From Marinobacter shengliensis (GTDB lineage: Bacteria; Pseudomonadota; Gammaproteobacteria; Pseudomonadales; Oleiphilaceae): 64,000 nt of DNA. Both the position numbers and the translations under genes were made by a program. The notes under the pieces are model-generated. The model made no database searches and was not told the origin of the DNA. It was given only the letters and a program-made list of their open reading frames with translations. Positions 1-8,690 of this stretch are shown here, one piece after another. Numbering within the stretch: the first letter of the stretch is position 1; each line of letters begins with the position of its first letter. The stretch is taken from assembly GCF_003007715.1 (NCBI RefSeq), contig NZ_PXNO01000023.1:1-64000 (forward strand), read 5' to 3'.

Positions 1-78
1 AGAGACGTCCCTGTAACACGTCTCATAGAAAACGACGACAGTCGATTTAACACCACAGACATCCACAGAAGGCCACAG

Positions 79-1344
79 ATGAAAATCAAAGACTTTGAAA
101 GAATGGACATCCGAACCGGAGAAATCGGCAAAGGGGATCTGTTCATCGGCCCGGAAGGTCAGCAGGTCAACCTGCAGAACGTTAACGTACTCTGGACCGG
201 CGTAGACACCGTCAGGCAACTGTTTGAGGGAAGACTCAAACCCGAACCCCTGGCCCAGATCGTCGAGGCCTACAACGAAAGCTACGACGCCACCATCACC
301 GTCAAAGACATAGAGTTCAAAGTCCAGTCCGGCAGACGCGGTGGTTTCAAATACATCCTTCAAAACCGGGAATACGGCCTGACCATCCTTCTGCAGAACT
401 TCTACGCCGAACCCGACAACCCCGGCACCCACGTTAAAATTGAAACCTCCCCCAGATGGCTCTATGAACGCTCCAGCCAGCAGATACACGACGAGTTGGC
501 AGAGTGGGGCATGTTCTTCCTGACCGGCATCAAACCCGTTGGCATCGCCTTACATCTGGCTGTCGACTTCCAGGGCTGGGAGCCGCCCCAGGACTTTGCC
601 AGCCACTTCGTTACCCGTGCCAAAACCATCAGCGTCCACAACGGCCTCAGTGACCTGGTGTTCAAAGGCCTGGACGGTGCCACCATCAACGGACGCGGTG
701 AAACCTACACCTTTGGTAAAGCCAACAGCCTCCAGGTGTGCCTCTACGACAAGTCGAAAGAAATCGACGTCTCCGACAAACGCGCCTTCATGGAAAGCAT
801 CTGGGAATGCGCCGTGAACGAAGACACCTTCCCGGACACCTGTTACGACCCAGATAAACCCGTCTGGCGCCTGGAAATCCGCTTCCATCACCGGATCGTC
901 AACGAGGTCTCTCAGGGCACACCGAACATGAAGCCCATCTACACCTACATGGACGCGGTTCCGCACCTGACGGGCCTTTGGCAATACGCCCTGAAAGCCA
1001 ACCGCTATGAGGTCAAACGCGAATGGTGTCACCCCATCTGGACCAAACTGCGTGACGACATCGGCTTCGGCTACAGCGCCCCTGATCTGATGTACAAACG
1101 CGCAAAAAAGGAACCCGGTTGCGGCAACGAAAAGAACGTCTCCCTGGCCTTTGGCAATCTCCTGAGCATTTATGCGCGCAACCGATTTAACGCCAGACAG
1201 GCCTGGGACTGCCTCAAAAAGTCCGGACTCTGGGAGGACTTGTGTAATTACTACCGACGACGGGAAATCTACGAAAACGAACTCTTCCAGCTCGTCCAGG
1301 ACGGACTCACGAAACGACGACTACTGACCAAGGTGGCGGCATGA
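79..1344 (+). CDS. Rolling-circle replication initiator-like protein of a mobile element (Rep_trans-like)
   Basis: A 421-residue protein resembling the phage/plasmid replication initiation factor family (Rep_trans), which nicks the origin of rolling-circle elements with a catalytic tyrosine. Visible motifs are a beta-strand pattern GIALHLAVDF near 155-164, YTFGKANSLQVCLYDKSKE at 210-228 with Tyr223 as the likely nicking tyrosine, and RLEIRFH soon after. The ATG at 79 follows a weak AAGG. The 3' end overlaps the integrase start by 4 nt, so the two are probably translated together. Only 78 bases precede it in the window, so genes further left in the element are not visible. It could belong to a filamentous-phage-like prophage, a satellite or an integrated plasmid. 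The family call is by motif only. Confidence 0.65.
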   Translation: MKIKDFERMDIRTGEIGKGDLFIGPEGQQVNLQNVNVLWTGVDTVRQLFEGRLKPEPLAQIVEAYNESYDATITVKDIEFKVQSGRRGGFKYILQNREYGLTILLQNFYAEPDNPGTHVKIETSPRWLYERSSQQIHDELAEWGMFFLTGIKPVGIALHLAVDFQGWEPPQDFASHFVTRAKTISVHNGLSDLVFKGLDGATINGRGETYTFGKANSLQVCLYDKSKEIDVSDKRAFMESIWECAVNEDTFPDTCYDPDKPVWRLEIRFHHRIVNEVSQGTPNMKPIYTYMDAVPHLTGLWQYALKANRYEVKREWCHPIWTKLRDDIGFGYSAPDLMYKRAKKEPGCGNEKNVSLAFGNLLSIYARNRFNARQAWDCLKKSGLWEDLCNYYRRREIYENELFQLVQDGLTKRRLLTKVAA

Positions 1345-2309
1345 TCAAAAAGCTACCATCGGGACGATGGCAGGTAGACATCCAGCCAGGTGGAAGAGGG
1401 CAGAAGCGTGTCCGGAAATCCTTTGATGCGAAATCAGAGGCGCTGCGTTTTGAACGTTGGGTGCTCAGTAACCTGGCATCGGGTGAAGAATGGAATCCGA
1501 GTCCGGATAAGAGAACCCTGAAAGACCTAATCCAGCAATGGTATGACTCCCACGGGCATACACTAAAAGATGGCGCAAGCCGGAAGAAGAAGCTTGATGA
1601 CATCGCGCAACGACTGCGAAACCCCAGGGCCACCAGTTTCACGGTTTCAGAGTTTGCCATGTATCGGCGTCTCAGAATGGAGAACGACGGGGTAGGGAAG
1701 AACACCCTTAACCATGAACACACGTATTTAAGCGCTGTGTTCAATGAACTGATTCGCCAGGGAGAATGGAGTTACCCAAACCCGCTTAAGAATCTCCGCA
1801 AGTTCAAGCTTGATGAGCACGAGCTAACGTTTTTGACCCAGGAGCAAATCTCTCGCCTACTGGAGGAATGCAAGGCATCGTCGAATCCGAGTCTTTACCA
1901 CGTTACACGGTTGGCTTTAGCAACCGGCGCCAGGTGGTCGGAAGCGGAGGGCGTTACCAGGTCTAATTTCACGCCATACAGGGTGACCTATAACTACACG
2001 AAATCTGGTAAATCACGCAGCGTTCCGCTTTCGGAAAAGCTCTACAAAGAACTGATAGAAGAGGTGCCATTCGTCAGCTGTAGCGCGGCATTTCGGAAGG
2101 CGATCGAGCGAGCGAAGATTGACCTACCTCGCGGTCAGCTAACCCATGTTTGCCGTCATACCTTTGCGAGTCATTTTGTAATGAAGGGGGGCGATATTCT
2201 TACCCTGCAGAAGATCTTGGGGCATTCAGATATCAAGCTTACTATGCGATACGCTCATCTTTCTCCTGACCATCTGGAAATCGTGGTCGGATTAAGCCCT
2301 GTTGGCTAA
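1341..2309 (+). CDS. int: Tyrosine recombinase (site-specific integrase)
   Basis: A 322-residue phage-type integrase that would insert and excise the element. The catalytic set is complete: Arg198 in ATGARWSEAEG, Lys near 221-224 in the beta-hairpin, His269 and Arg272 in LTHVCRHTFASH, His295 in LGHSDIKLTMRY, and the nucleophile Tyr304. The N-terminal part (about 1-60) is a short arm-binding-like domain, followed by a SAM-like core-binding domain (about 60-160). It starts with ATG inside the end of the rep gene (4 nt overlap). The neighbouring tRNA-Phe gene has its 3' end facing this gene, the usual geometry for tRNA-targeting integrases. No frameshift or missing residue is seen, so the enzyme looks intact. 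Confidence 0.9.
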   Translation: MIKKLPSGRWQVDIQPGGRGQKRVRKSFDAKSEALRFERWVLSNLASGEEWNPSPDKRTLKDLIQQWYDSHGHTLKDGASRKKKLDDIAQRLRNPRATSFTVSEFAMYRRLRMENDGVGKNTLNHEHTYLSAVFNELIRQGEWSYPNPLKNLRKFKLDEHELTFLTQEQISRLLEECKASSNPSLYHVTRLALATGARWSEAEGVTRSNFTPYRVTYNYTKSGKSRSVPLSEKLYKELIEEVPFVSCSAAFRKAIERAKIDLPRGQLTHVCRHTFASHFVMKGGDILTLQKILGHSDIKLTMRYAHLSPDHLEIVVGLSPVG

Positions 2310-2315
2310 AGTCAA

Positions 2316-2804
2316 TTAGCCGCCTTTGATGTTTTTAATAATTGAACCGACTTCTCGCATGAGCGTTTGTATTGTGCCAACGTCGTCCTCATTGCGCTCA
2401 TTTTGGTTGGTAAAAGCTGTGACAAACCGCGATGTCGTAACCAGCGTAATTATCCCCAGTACTGAGAAGAAGGTTGCCGGTACGACAGGGATCAAGAATG
2501 CAGCTAGCACTAATTTGGTCGGATTTATGTGGCTAGCATCGGAGTGAAAGTGCAGGTAATAGTTATCTGCGAACCGGAACGCAAACCATATTGCTAATGC
2601 GAAAAATACAAGCGAAAGCGTTCCCATCAAGCATGCAATGGTTATCGACATAATTCTGGCAGCTTTCTGCCTTTTCAATATCTCTGAGTCAATGCTTTGT
2701 TGGTCGCTTGAAAAGTCATACCGCTCGTCGCTTGCCTCATCTCGCTTGGCGTTTTCATCTCCGCCTTCGGCAGCACCAAATGGAGTATCGCTTTCATCAG
2801 ACAT
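2316..2804 (-). CDS. Small two-helix membrane protein of unknown function in the mobile element
   Basis: A 162-residue protein I do not recognise. The N-terminal 45 residues are very acidic and soluble-looking. Two hydrophobic stretches follow, about 51-77 and 98-124, joined by a short loop (NYYLHFHSDASHINPTK). A hydrophilic, acidic C-terminus follows, with a possible amphipathic helix at about 142-160. Its start codon directly follows the stop of the upstream protease gene (TAA then ATG, no gap), so the two are almost certainly translationally coupled. It lies tail-to-tail with the integrase, 6 nt apart. Its low GC relative to the host genes fits a recently acquired cargo gene. It might be an accessory or defence-type effector, but nothing in the sequence proves this. 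Confidence 0.7.
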   Translation of the reverse strand: MSDESDTPFGAAEGGDENAKRDEASDERYDFSSDQQSIDSEILKRQKAARIMSITIACLMGTLSLVFFALAIWFAFRFADNYYLHFHSDASHINPTKLVLAAFLIPVVPATFFSVLGIITLVTTSRFVTAFTNQNERNEDDVGTIQTLMREVGSIIKNIKGG

Positions 2805-3326
2805 TTACAGAATTCCAAGGTTTTTCAGGCGGTTTTTGATCGCTGTTGGTGACACACCAAAGAAAGAGGCCAAGTCAGAAATGTCGGTCATGGTTTTGGC
2901 TTTTTCTCGCACGTAAGCCTCGGGCATCAGTAGCTCTGCAGCAAAGGCGTTCGCGTCGACTTCATCCCAATCTCCATTGGAATTGAACGTAGTATCTCGC
3001 TTTCGCTTCTTGCCTGGTGCTACATGTCCCAAAAGGACATGGCCCAGTTCATGAGCAATTGTGAAGCGGTTTCTGTATGGGGGTTCTAGGCCATTGTATG
3101 CGCATACGAAACTGCCCGGCGTACCTTCCCGGAATTCTGCATATCCGCTTGCAGAACCAAGTTCTTCATCAAAAGGAGATTTTGTCTCTACGACAATTTT
3201 GAAATCCTTTCCATCTTCTTTTTTTACTAATCCCGCTGCTATCCTTTTAGGATCAACAGGGAACTGTTTGTCCCATGCAAACTCGAGGGCTTTTCTAGCG
3301 AACTTGACAGCTTTGGAAGATGTCAT
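2805..3326 (-). CDS. ImmA/IrrE-family zinc metallopeptidase
   Basis: A 173-residue protein with the HEXXH zinc motif HELGH at 92-96 and a downstream glutamate in NAFAAELLMPEAYV (Glu131), the hallmark of ImmA/IrrE peptidases. These often cleave or inactivate a partner repressor in mobile elements. The C-terminal segment TDISDLASFFGVSPTAIKNRLK (about 147-168) looks like a helix-turn-helix, as seen in some IrrE relatives. Unlike the classical immA-immR arrangement, no separate Xre-type repressor gene is visible next to it. It is the first gene of a two-gene leftward unit with the membrane protein. An inverted repeat 35 nt upstream could be its operator. The substrate is unknown. Confidence 0.85.
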   Translation of the reverse strand: MTSSKAVKFARKALEFAWDKQFPVDPKRIAAGLVKKEDGKDFKIVVETKSPFDEELGSASGYAEFREGTPGSFVCAYNGLEPPYRNRFTIAHELGHVLLGHVAPGKKRKRDTTFNSNGDWDEVDANAFAAELLMPEAYVREKAKTMTDISDLASFFGVSPTAIKNRLKNLGIL

Positions 3327-3360
3327 CTTTGCACCTGTTTGCGCAAATTATCGACTCACA

Positions 3361-3371
3361 CATACTGTATG
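3361..3371. promoter_or_regulatory. 11-bp inverted repeat upstream of the ImmA-like gene, possible operator
   Basis: The sequence CATACTGTATG is a perfect 5-bp inverted repeat around a central T, 34 bp upstream of the protease start codon in AT-rich DNA. Its size and place suit a small repressor operator for the leftward two-gene unit. No matching repressor gene is visible in the window, so the regulator is unknown. Confidence 0.35.
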
Positions 3372-3455
3372 TTACCACAGTGTTGGAATTTACCTGTGAT
3401 TGTAGGGCAAGGCAAACCTGTATGGGGCGGCAGTTAAGATCGTCTCGTCAAACTC

Positions 3456-3475
3456 GGTTGACACTTGGTTGACAC
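3456..3475. repeat. Tandem 9-bp direct repeat near the element-tRNA junction
   Basis: GGTTGACAC occurs at 3456-3464 and again at 3467-3475, separated by TT. It lies between the mobile-element genes and the tRNA-Phe gene. Short spaced direct repeats next to an attachment site are typical integrase arm-type binding sites. That role is inference from position only. Confidence 0.35.
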
Positions 3476-3481
3476 CCAGAA

Positions 3482-3507
3482 ACAACAAAGCCCGCACAAG
3501 GCGGGCT
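3482..3507 (-). terminator. Probable terminator of tRNA-Phe
   Basis: A 7-bp perfect stem, AGCCCGC (3489-3495) and GCGGGCT (3501-3507), has a 5-nt loop. Read leftward it is followed by a T-rich run (TTTGTTGTT). It lies 15 nt beyond the CCA end of the tRNA gene. Confidence 0.6.
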
Positions 3508-3522
3508 AAGTCATTGAATTCA

Positions 3523-3598
3523 TGGTGCCCGGAGGCGGAATCGAACCACCGACACGGGGATTTTCAATCCCCTGCTCTACCAACTGAGCTATCCGGGC
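3523..3598 (-). tRNA. tRNA-Phe (anticodon GAA), CCA encoded
   Basis: The minus strand folds as a full 76-nt cloverleaf. The acceptor stem begins GCCCGGA and pairs with TCCGGGC before ACCA. The D arm contains AGCTCAGTTGGTAGAG. The anticodon stem GGGGA/TCCCC encloses loop TTGAAAA, with GAA at 3563-3565. The T arm carries GTTCGATTC. The 3' end faces left, toward the integrase, so this gene is the probable attachment site of the mobile element. It still looks intact and functional. Confidence 0.97.
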
Positions 3599-3716
3599 GT
3601 GCTGAGCTATGTGCTGCAACGGGGCGCTATTAAACCGGTTTAGGGTTGGGTAGTCAAGGCCGCCCGGCAAAAATTTTCAGAATCTTTTCCGGTTGTTCAG
3701 GCCTTGATCAGTTTGG

Positions 3717-3989
3717 CTATTTTTCCGGTGGAACGTAGCCTTCAGCCTTGTCGAACGGCTCGTTGTTGAAGAAGCGTTCCATCTGTGCCTGAAGGTATTT
3801 CCGGTTGTTCGGGTCCATCATGCTCAGGTGCTTTTCGTTGATCAGCATGGTCTGCTGGTTCTGCCATTCTTCCCAGGCCTGCCTGGAGACGTTGTCATAG
3901 ATCTCCTGGCCTTTGGGGCCGGGCATGGGGGGCATGGCCAGGCCTTCCATTTCTTTCTGGTATTTGCGGCAGAATACGGTGCGGCTCAT
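3717..3989 (-). CDS. yggX: YggX family Fe(2+)-trafficking / oxidative damage protection protein
   Basis: A 90-residue cytosolic protein of the YggX family, the usual length for this family. It begins [17 protein letters not shown] with the conserved Cys7, and contains the family signature [20 protein letters not shown]. YggX is linked to iron traffic and protection of Fe-S clusters from oxidation. A good ribosome site (CAGGAG) precedes the ATG. It lies directly downstream of mutY, 83 bp away in the same direction. The mutY-yggX pairing is common in gammaproteobacteria and joins an Fe-S DNA glycosylase with an iron-protection protein. Confidence 0.95.
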   Translation of the reverse strand: MSRTVFCRKYQKEMEGLAMPPMPGPKGQEIYDNVSRQAWEEWQNQQTMLINEKHLSMMDPNNRKYLQAQMERFFNNEPFDKAEGYVPPEK

Positions 3990-4072
3990 GGCGGCTCCTG
4001 TGTTGATGTTCAGTTTGGCGAATGATAACAGATCAATTCCGGGTGTGACTTGAGCATCGGCAATTGCTGGGG

Positions 4073-5137
4073 TCAGAGCAGGGCGGCTTGCTCCGGTTCT
4101 GTCAGCAGGGTGCGAATAGGGGCAGGCAAGCCCAGAGACAATGCTTCATCGCGATGCAGCCAGCGGTGCCTGTCGGAATCAGCAATGCCGGATACGTCTA
4201 TGACTGGCAATCGCGCGGGCTGGATGTGCAGGTGGTAATGGCTGAACGTGTGCCTGAAGCCGGTAATCAGGTCCGGGTTCTGGCAGGTGATGCCCAGTTC
4301 TTTCTCACAGGCGTCCTGCAGCTCTTCCGAGCCGTATGCCGGGTCCAGCTCCGGCAGGCTCCACAGGCCGCCCCAGATGCCGCTGGGAGGCCGGCGCTCC
4401 AGCAGGATGCGGCCTTCGCCGTCTTCAAGGATCAGCATCCAGGTGGTTTTTTCCGGTTTGGCTTTTTTCGGCTTTGAGCCCGGGTAAAGTTTTACCTCAT
4501 TGCGCTCCCTGGCTGCACATCCATCACTGATCGGGCAGGAGTCGCAGGCGGGTTTGCTGCGGGTGCACACCATGGCTCCCAGGTCCATGATGGCCTGGGT
4601 GTAGTCTCTGGCCCGGTCATCGGGCGTATGGGTTTCTGCGTGTTCCCAGAGTGTATTGAGCACCTGGGTTTGCCCGGGCCAGCCGGGTACGGCGTGATAG
4701 CGGGCGAGGACCCGTTTTACATTGCCATCCAGAATGGTGGCCGGTTGTCCGAAGGCTTGGGCAATGATGGCGGCGGCGGTTGAGCGGCCAATGCCGGTGA
4801 GGGATTCGAGTTGCTCCTGGGTGCAGGGGAACTCGCCCCCGAATTCCTCAACCACCTGTTTGGCGGCTTTGTGCAGGTTGCGGGCGCGGGCATAGTAGCC
4901 CAGGCCGGACCAGTGGCTGAGCACATCGTCTTCTGGCGCGGCGGCCAGGGCATGCACATCCGGAAAGCTTGCCATGAAAGCTTCGAAGTAGGGGATGACA
5001 GTGGTGACCTGGGTCTGCTGAAGCATGATCTCAGAGACCCACACCCGGTAGGCGTTGCGGTTATGGTGCCACGGCAGGTTGTGCCTGCCGTGTTGGTCGT
5101 ACCACGCCAGTAGCTGGTCGGCGAACCGGTCACTCAT
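4073..5137 (-). CDS. mutY: A/G-specific adenine DNA glycosylase MutY
   Basis: A 354-residue base-excision repair enzyme that removes adenine mispaired with 8-oxoguanine. The catalytic Glu36 lies in [10 protein letters not shown], the helix-hairpin-helix is [12 protein letters not shown] (113-124), and the catalytic Asp137 is in ILDGNVKRV. The 4Fe-4S ligands C191, C198, C201 and C207 have the expected C-X6-C-X2-C-X5-C spacing. A C-terminal NUDIX-like domain (about 228-345, with [10 protein letters not shown]) reads the 8-oxoG strand. The start codon overlaps the stop of the upstream AsmA gene by 4 nt, so the two are coupled, and yggX follows. Length and all key residues are normal. Confidence 0.97.
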   Translation of the reverse strand: MSDRFADQLLAWYDQHGRHNLPWHHNRNAYRVWVSEIMLQQTQVTTVIPYFEAFMASFPDVHALAAAPEDDVLSHWSGLGYYARARNLHKAAKQVVEEFGGEFPCTQEQLESLTGIGRSTAAAIIAQAFGQPATILDGNVKRVLARYHAVPGWPGQTQVLNTLWEHAETHTPDDRARDYTQAIMDLGAMVCTRSKPACDSCPISDGCAARERNEVKLYPGSKPKKAKPEKTTWMLILEDGEGRILLERRPPSGIWGGLWSLPELDPAYGSEELQDACEKELGITCQNPDLITGFRHTFSHYHLHIQPARLPVIDVSGIADSDRHRWLHRDEALSLGLPAPIRTLLTEPEQAALL

Positions 5138-7308
5138 CGGTTGAACAGCCCCCGAACGGCATCCCGCACACGCTCGCCATCTTCGCCCAGGCGCTTGTCG
5201 ATTTCCTCGCGAGCCTTCTCCTCGGCCCGCTGCTTGGCGCGATCTGTCTCTTCCCGAACCTTTGCTCGGGCCGCATTGGCGGCGATGTCTTTGAGGGTGT
5301 CACGGAAACGTGATCCGTCGAATGAGCACAGGCCTGCGGGGTTCTCAACGAAATTGCCGCGGCACTCCACAGGAATCACGACGTTCTGAACGTATTCGGT
5401 TACCCGGCAGGCATTGTCACGGTGAATCTCGCCCACAATTCTGAGGCCCAGTTCGTAATCCAGCTGGCTCTGCTCCATGTCTACCGTGCCATCGCCTTCC
5501 AGGCGCATACCGGCGAGTGCGGCAACCAGGTCAGTGTTGTTCAGGGTGTTGCCATCAATTTTCAGGGTGCCACGCATATCGTTGAAGGGGGTGTGGGTGC
5601 CCCAGTCGGTGGTGCCCAGGGTTTCCTGGTTGGCCAGAGCAATGCCCTGGCAGGCCATGCGGGTCAGGTTCATGTTGCGCAGCATGCCTTCGGCCAGGTT
5701 GAAGCTGATTTCGCCCTTGGCGTTGTTGCGCAGGGTAGAGACGCGGTTGCCGTTGGTGTCGACAGCCACTTTCAGGTTGGCCGCGCCAGACAGCATATCT
5801 ACTTCGGCAAGGTCGGTAAGCAACGGCAAGGTTTTTACATTGGTCACATCAGAACGAACCCGCCATTTCGGATTGTCTGTGCGGGCATCAATGGTGACGT
5901 TGGCGCCGAAGCTGCCGTCATAGAGTTTGCCGCTGAACTCATCCACTTGCAGCAGGCCGTCTTTGGCGGTGGTGCTGGCCTTGATCTCGTTGATGGTCAG
6001 GTTGCTGATGATCAGCTCGCCCAGGCCAAAATCGATATCCAGCAGCAGGTCACGAAGGGTTTCCAGTGGCAACAGGTCGCCTTCCGGACCCGCTTCGGCG
6101 GTTTGCTGTGGAGCCGCCTCTTCTTCATCGGAGGCTGGCGGCAGGTAACGGTCGGCGTTGATCTTGTCGCCCTGCAGGTTAAAGGTGAGCCCGCCGTTGG
6201 TCAGATTGTAGCTGCCGCCGCCGTTGAAGGTGGTGTCATCCAGGGTGATTTTCAGGTCGCTCAGGGCAACGGTGCCCGGCTGGCCGCCAAGGTTGGTGGA
6301 CAGTGCAATGGCTTTGAGCACATCCGGATCGTCGGTTTCTATTGCCGGCTGGCCCAGATTGCTCAGAAGTTGCTTGAGCGAGAAACTGGCAATCTCCAGG
6401 CGGCCATCCAGTGCTGGCTGATCGCCGAAACCCCTGATATTCAGGTTGGTGCTCAGCTTCAGGTTAGCCAGGCTGGCGGTGAAATCGTTTAGAGAGGCGG
6501 TTTCCTCCTCCAGATTGGCCTGCAGCGAGCCGGCCACTTCCGCCTTCACGGATTTGCCACCGAACGGTTCGCCGTTCATGTCAAAGACGGCTTTGAGGCC
6601 GGATACCGCAAATTCGTTCAGCGCCTGATTGGCGTTCACACGGGCACTGATGCCGCCATCAACAGCAAATTGCGGTTGGGCGGTTTCCACCTTGAAGCGA
6701 ATGTCGAGGGGGAATTCGGAGCCCAGGGTGATATTGCTGGCGGAAACCGTGAAATCTTGCAGGGTCACAGACTGGCCGGTGCCCAGGTCGTTGTAGTGAA
6801 TCCGGGCGTTGGTGATTTCGATGTTTTCAACGTTGAAGTCGAGCATCTCGCCGCCCGCGGCTTCCTCGGATGCTGTGTCTGGCTCCGCTGCCGCCGGTTC
6901 AGGCGCCTCGGCGGGTTCACCTCCGGGCATGATTCGCGTCCAGTTACCCTCGCCCTGTTCGTTCACCACCAGTCGCGCATCCAGGCCGTCCAGCAGGAAG
7001 GTATTCACCCGCGGCGCCATGGCAATCAGCGACCAGAAATCGATCTGGGCAACCAATCGCTCCAGCGCAACCAGCCGCTCGCCTTCCAGAGTGGCCTCGA
7101 CATCGTTCAGCTCAAGGCCCAGAGGAATGAAGGACCAGCCAATGTCGCCTTCCAGAATTAGATCCAGGTTGGTGTGTTTCTCAACCGCAGCCTCAATCTG
7201 GGGCTTGTAAGCATTCGGATTGATGACGGCAACGGCAATGGCAATAGCGGCGACCGCCAGCACAATCAGGGCGATCACGGCATAAAGCGCATAGCGAATA
7301 ACTTTCAT
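5134..7308 (-). CDS. AsmA family protein
   Basis: A 724-residue AsmA-family protein. These are inner-membrane-anchored, mostly periplasmic proteins implicated in outer-membrane assembly and lipid transport. One N-terminal transmembrane helix (about 5-28) is followed by the AsmA N-terminal signature NPNAYKPQIEAAVEKHTN and a long beta-rich body. There is an acidic Ala/Glu/Pro-rich linker near 135-160 and a basic/acidic charged tail. I place the start at the ATG at 7306-7308 because AAGGAA lies just upstream and the membrane helix then sits at the N-terminus. The frame stays open for another 36 codons upstream. The gene heads a leftward unit with mutY (4-nt overlap) and probably yggX. Confidence 0.9.
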   Translation of the reverse strand: MKVIRYALYAVIALIVLAVAAIAIAVAVINPNAYKPQIEAAVEKHTNLDLILEGDIGWSFIPLGLELNDVEATLEGERLVALERLVAQIDFWSLIAMAPRVNTFLLDGLDARLVVNEQGEGNWTRIMPGGEPAEAPEPAAAEPDTASEEAAGGEMLDFNVENIEITNARIHYNDLGTGQSVTLQDFTVSASNITLGSEFPLDIRFKVETAQPQFAVDGGISARVNANQALNEFAVSGLKAVFDMNGEPFGGKSVKAEVAGSLQANLEEETASLNDFTASLANLKLSTNLNIRGFGDQPALDGRLEIASFSLKQLLSNLGQPAIETDDPDVLKAIALSTNLGGQPGTVALSDLKITLDDTTFNGGGSYNLTNGGLTFNLQGDKINADRYLPPASDEEEAAPQQTAEAGPEGDLLPLETLRDLLLDIDFGLGELIISNLTINEIKASTTAKDGLLQVDEFSGKLYDGSFGANVTIDARTDNPKWRVRSDVTNVKTLPLLTDLAEVDMLSGAANLKVAVDTNGNRVSTLRNNAKGEISFNLAEGMLRNMNLTRMACQGIALANQETLGTTDWGTHTPFNDMRGTLKIDGNTLNNTDLVAALAGMRLEGDGTVDMEQSQLDYELGLRIVGEIHRDNACRVTEYVQNVVIPVECRGNFVENPAGLCSFDGSRFRDTLKDIAANAARAKVREETDRAKQRAEEKAREEIDKRLGEDGERVRDAVRGLFNR

Positions 7309-7501
7309 GGTACGAGTTCCTTGTCTTCCCGGCAGGGTGTGGTACCTGACTATTACGGATGAATAACCCAAAGGATAACGCAGGGTTAGTAAATTAACAG
7401 TGCAGGAATATGACAATGCGTTAGTCTTGGTTCAAAATACCCTCTTTTCCGAGGCCGGCGCGAACGCCCGGCACATAAATAAGCACAAGAAGGAGTCGGC
7501 T

Positions 7502-7963
7502 GTGGCCATTACCGTATCGATTGAGCTGAACCGGGACCTGGAGATTCCGGCAGGCTATAACGAAGTATTCGATCTGTTGGCAGACGTCCCCAAATCTGCC
7601 AGCCACTTCCCGAAAGTAGACAAGCTGGTTGATCTCGGTGGTAACGCCTACCGCTGGGAAATGGAAAAAGTGGGTGTCGACAAGCACGCCATCCAGTCTG
7701 TGTATGCCTGCACCTATCACGCAGACAAAGACAACGGAAAGATCACCTGGGAGCCGGTAAAAGGCGAAGGCAACGGCGTGGTCAGCGGCGCCTGGACACT
7801 CACTGCCAACGGCGACAACTCAACCAAAGTGCGTTTCCAGACCAGCGCCCAACTGACAGTGCCCCTGCCCAGCCTGCTCAAGCTGGCCATCAGCCCGGTC
7901 ATCAAACACGAGTTCAACAGCCTTGTAGACACCTACATGAACAACCTGAAGAACGCGTTCTGA
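7502..7963 (+). CDS. SRPBCC (START-like) family protein
   Basis: A 153-residue protein with a polyketide-cyclase/SRPBCC-like fold. It begins AITVSIELNRDLEIPAGYNEVFDLLADVPKSASHFPKV, typical of the first strand and helices of the fold, and ends with the long C-terminal helix VIKHEFNSLVDTYMNNLKNAF. These proteins bind hydrophobic ligands in a cavity, and the ligand here is unknown. The start is taken as GTG at 7502, preceded by AAGGAG with good spacing. The frame is open upstream but lacks a ribosome site there. It is divergent from the AsmA gene and precedes hisB by about 100 bp, probably as a separate unit. Confidence 0.8.
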   Translation: MAITVSIELNRDLEIPAGYNEVFDLLADVPKSASHFPKVDKLVDLGGNAYRWEMEKVGVDKHAIQSVYACTYHADKDNGKITWEPVKGEGNGVVSGAWTLTANGDNSTKVRFQTSAQLTVPLPSLLKLAISPVIKHEFNSLVDTYMNNLKNAF

Positions 7964-8012
7964 GCTATCAGGGCGATTGATGCGGTTGCGGGACTCCGGC
8001 TGTGTTAACAGG

Positions 8013-8018
8013 TATAAT
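8013..8018 (+). promoter_or_regulatory. Likely -10 element of the hisBHAF promoter
   Basis: A consensus TATAAT lies 52 nt upstream of the hisB start codon. No strong -35 match is visible at the right distance, so it may need an activator or have an extended -10. No leader peptide rich in histidine codons is seen. Confidence 0.45.
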
Positions 8019-8069
8019 CTGCGAATTGAATGTTTACAGTAGCAAGCCTGTTTTCTAGACGGAGTCTCC

Positions 8070-8663
8070 ATGGCTGAACGCAAGGCTCGGGTAGAGCGAA
8101 ATACCCTTGAAACCCAGATCTCTGTCGAGATCAACCTCGATGGCACCGGCAAAGCCTGCTTTGACACCGGCGTGCCCTTCCTTGAGCACATGATGGACCA
8201 GATTGCCCGCCACGGCCTGGTAGACCTGGACATCACCTGCAAGGGCGACCTGCACATCGACGATCACCACACCGTGGAAGACATCGGCATCACCCTCGGC
8301 CAGGCTTTCAAACAGGCTGTTGGCGACAAAAAAGGCATCCGCCGTTACGGCCACGCCTACGTGCCCCTGGACGAAGCCCTGTCCCGCGTGGTCATCGACC
8401 TCTCCGGCCGCCCCGGTTTGCTCATGGACGTACCCTACACCCGCGCCAGCGTGGGCGGGTTTGACGTCGACCTGTTTGCAGAGTTCTTCCAGGGCTTTGT
8501 CAACCACTCCATGGTGACCCTGCACATCGACAACCTGAAGGGCAAGAACACCCACCACCAGATCGAAACCGTGTTCAAAGCCTTCGGCCGCGCACTGCGC
8601 ATGGCGATTGAAATGGACGAGCGCATGGCGGGCATCACCCCGTCCACCAAAGGCGCCCTGTAA
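8070..8663 (+). CDS. hisB: Imidazoleglycerol-phosphate dehydratase HisB (monofunctional)
   Basis: A 197-residue enzyme that dehydrates imidazole glycerol phosphate to imidazole acetol phosphate in histidine synthesis. It has both metal-binding repeats: [13 protein letters not shown] (38-50) with DDHHTVED (64-71), and the second set FVNHSM and [17 protein letters not shown]. It lacks the N-terminal histidinol-phosphatase domain of the enterobacterial fusion, as in pseudomonads and relatives. It is the first gene of hisB-hisH-hisA-hisF, 27 bp before hisH. Ribosome site CGGAG. Confidence 0.98.
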   Translation: MAERKARVERNTLETQISVEINLDGTGKACFDTGVPFLEHMMDQIARHGLVDLDITCKGDLHIDDHHTVEDIGITLGQAFKQAVGDKKGIRRYGHAYVPLDEALSRVVIDLSGRPGLLMDVPYTRASVGGFDVDLFAEFFQGFVNHSMVTLHIDNLKGKNTHHQIETVFKAFGRALRMAIEMDERMAGITPSTKGAL

Positions 8664-8690
8664 CCGGTCACCGAAAGGAACAGATACACC

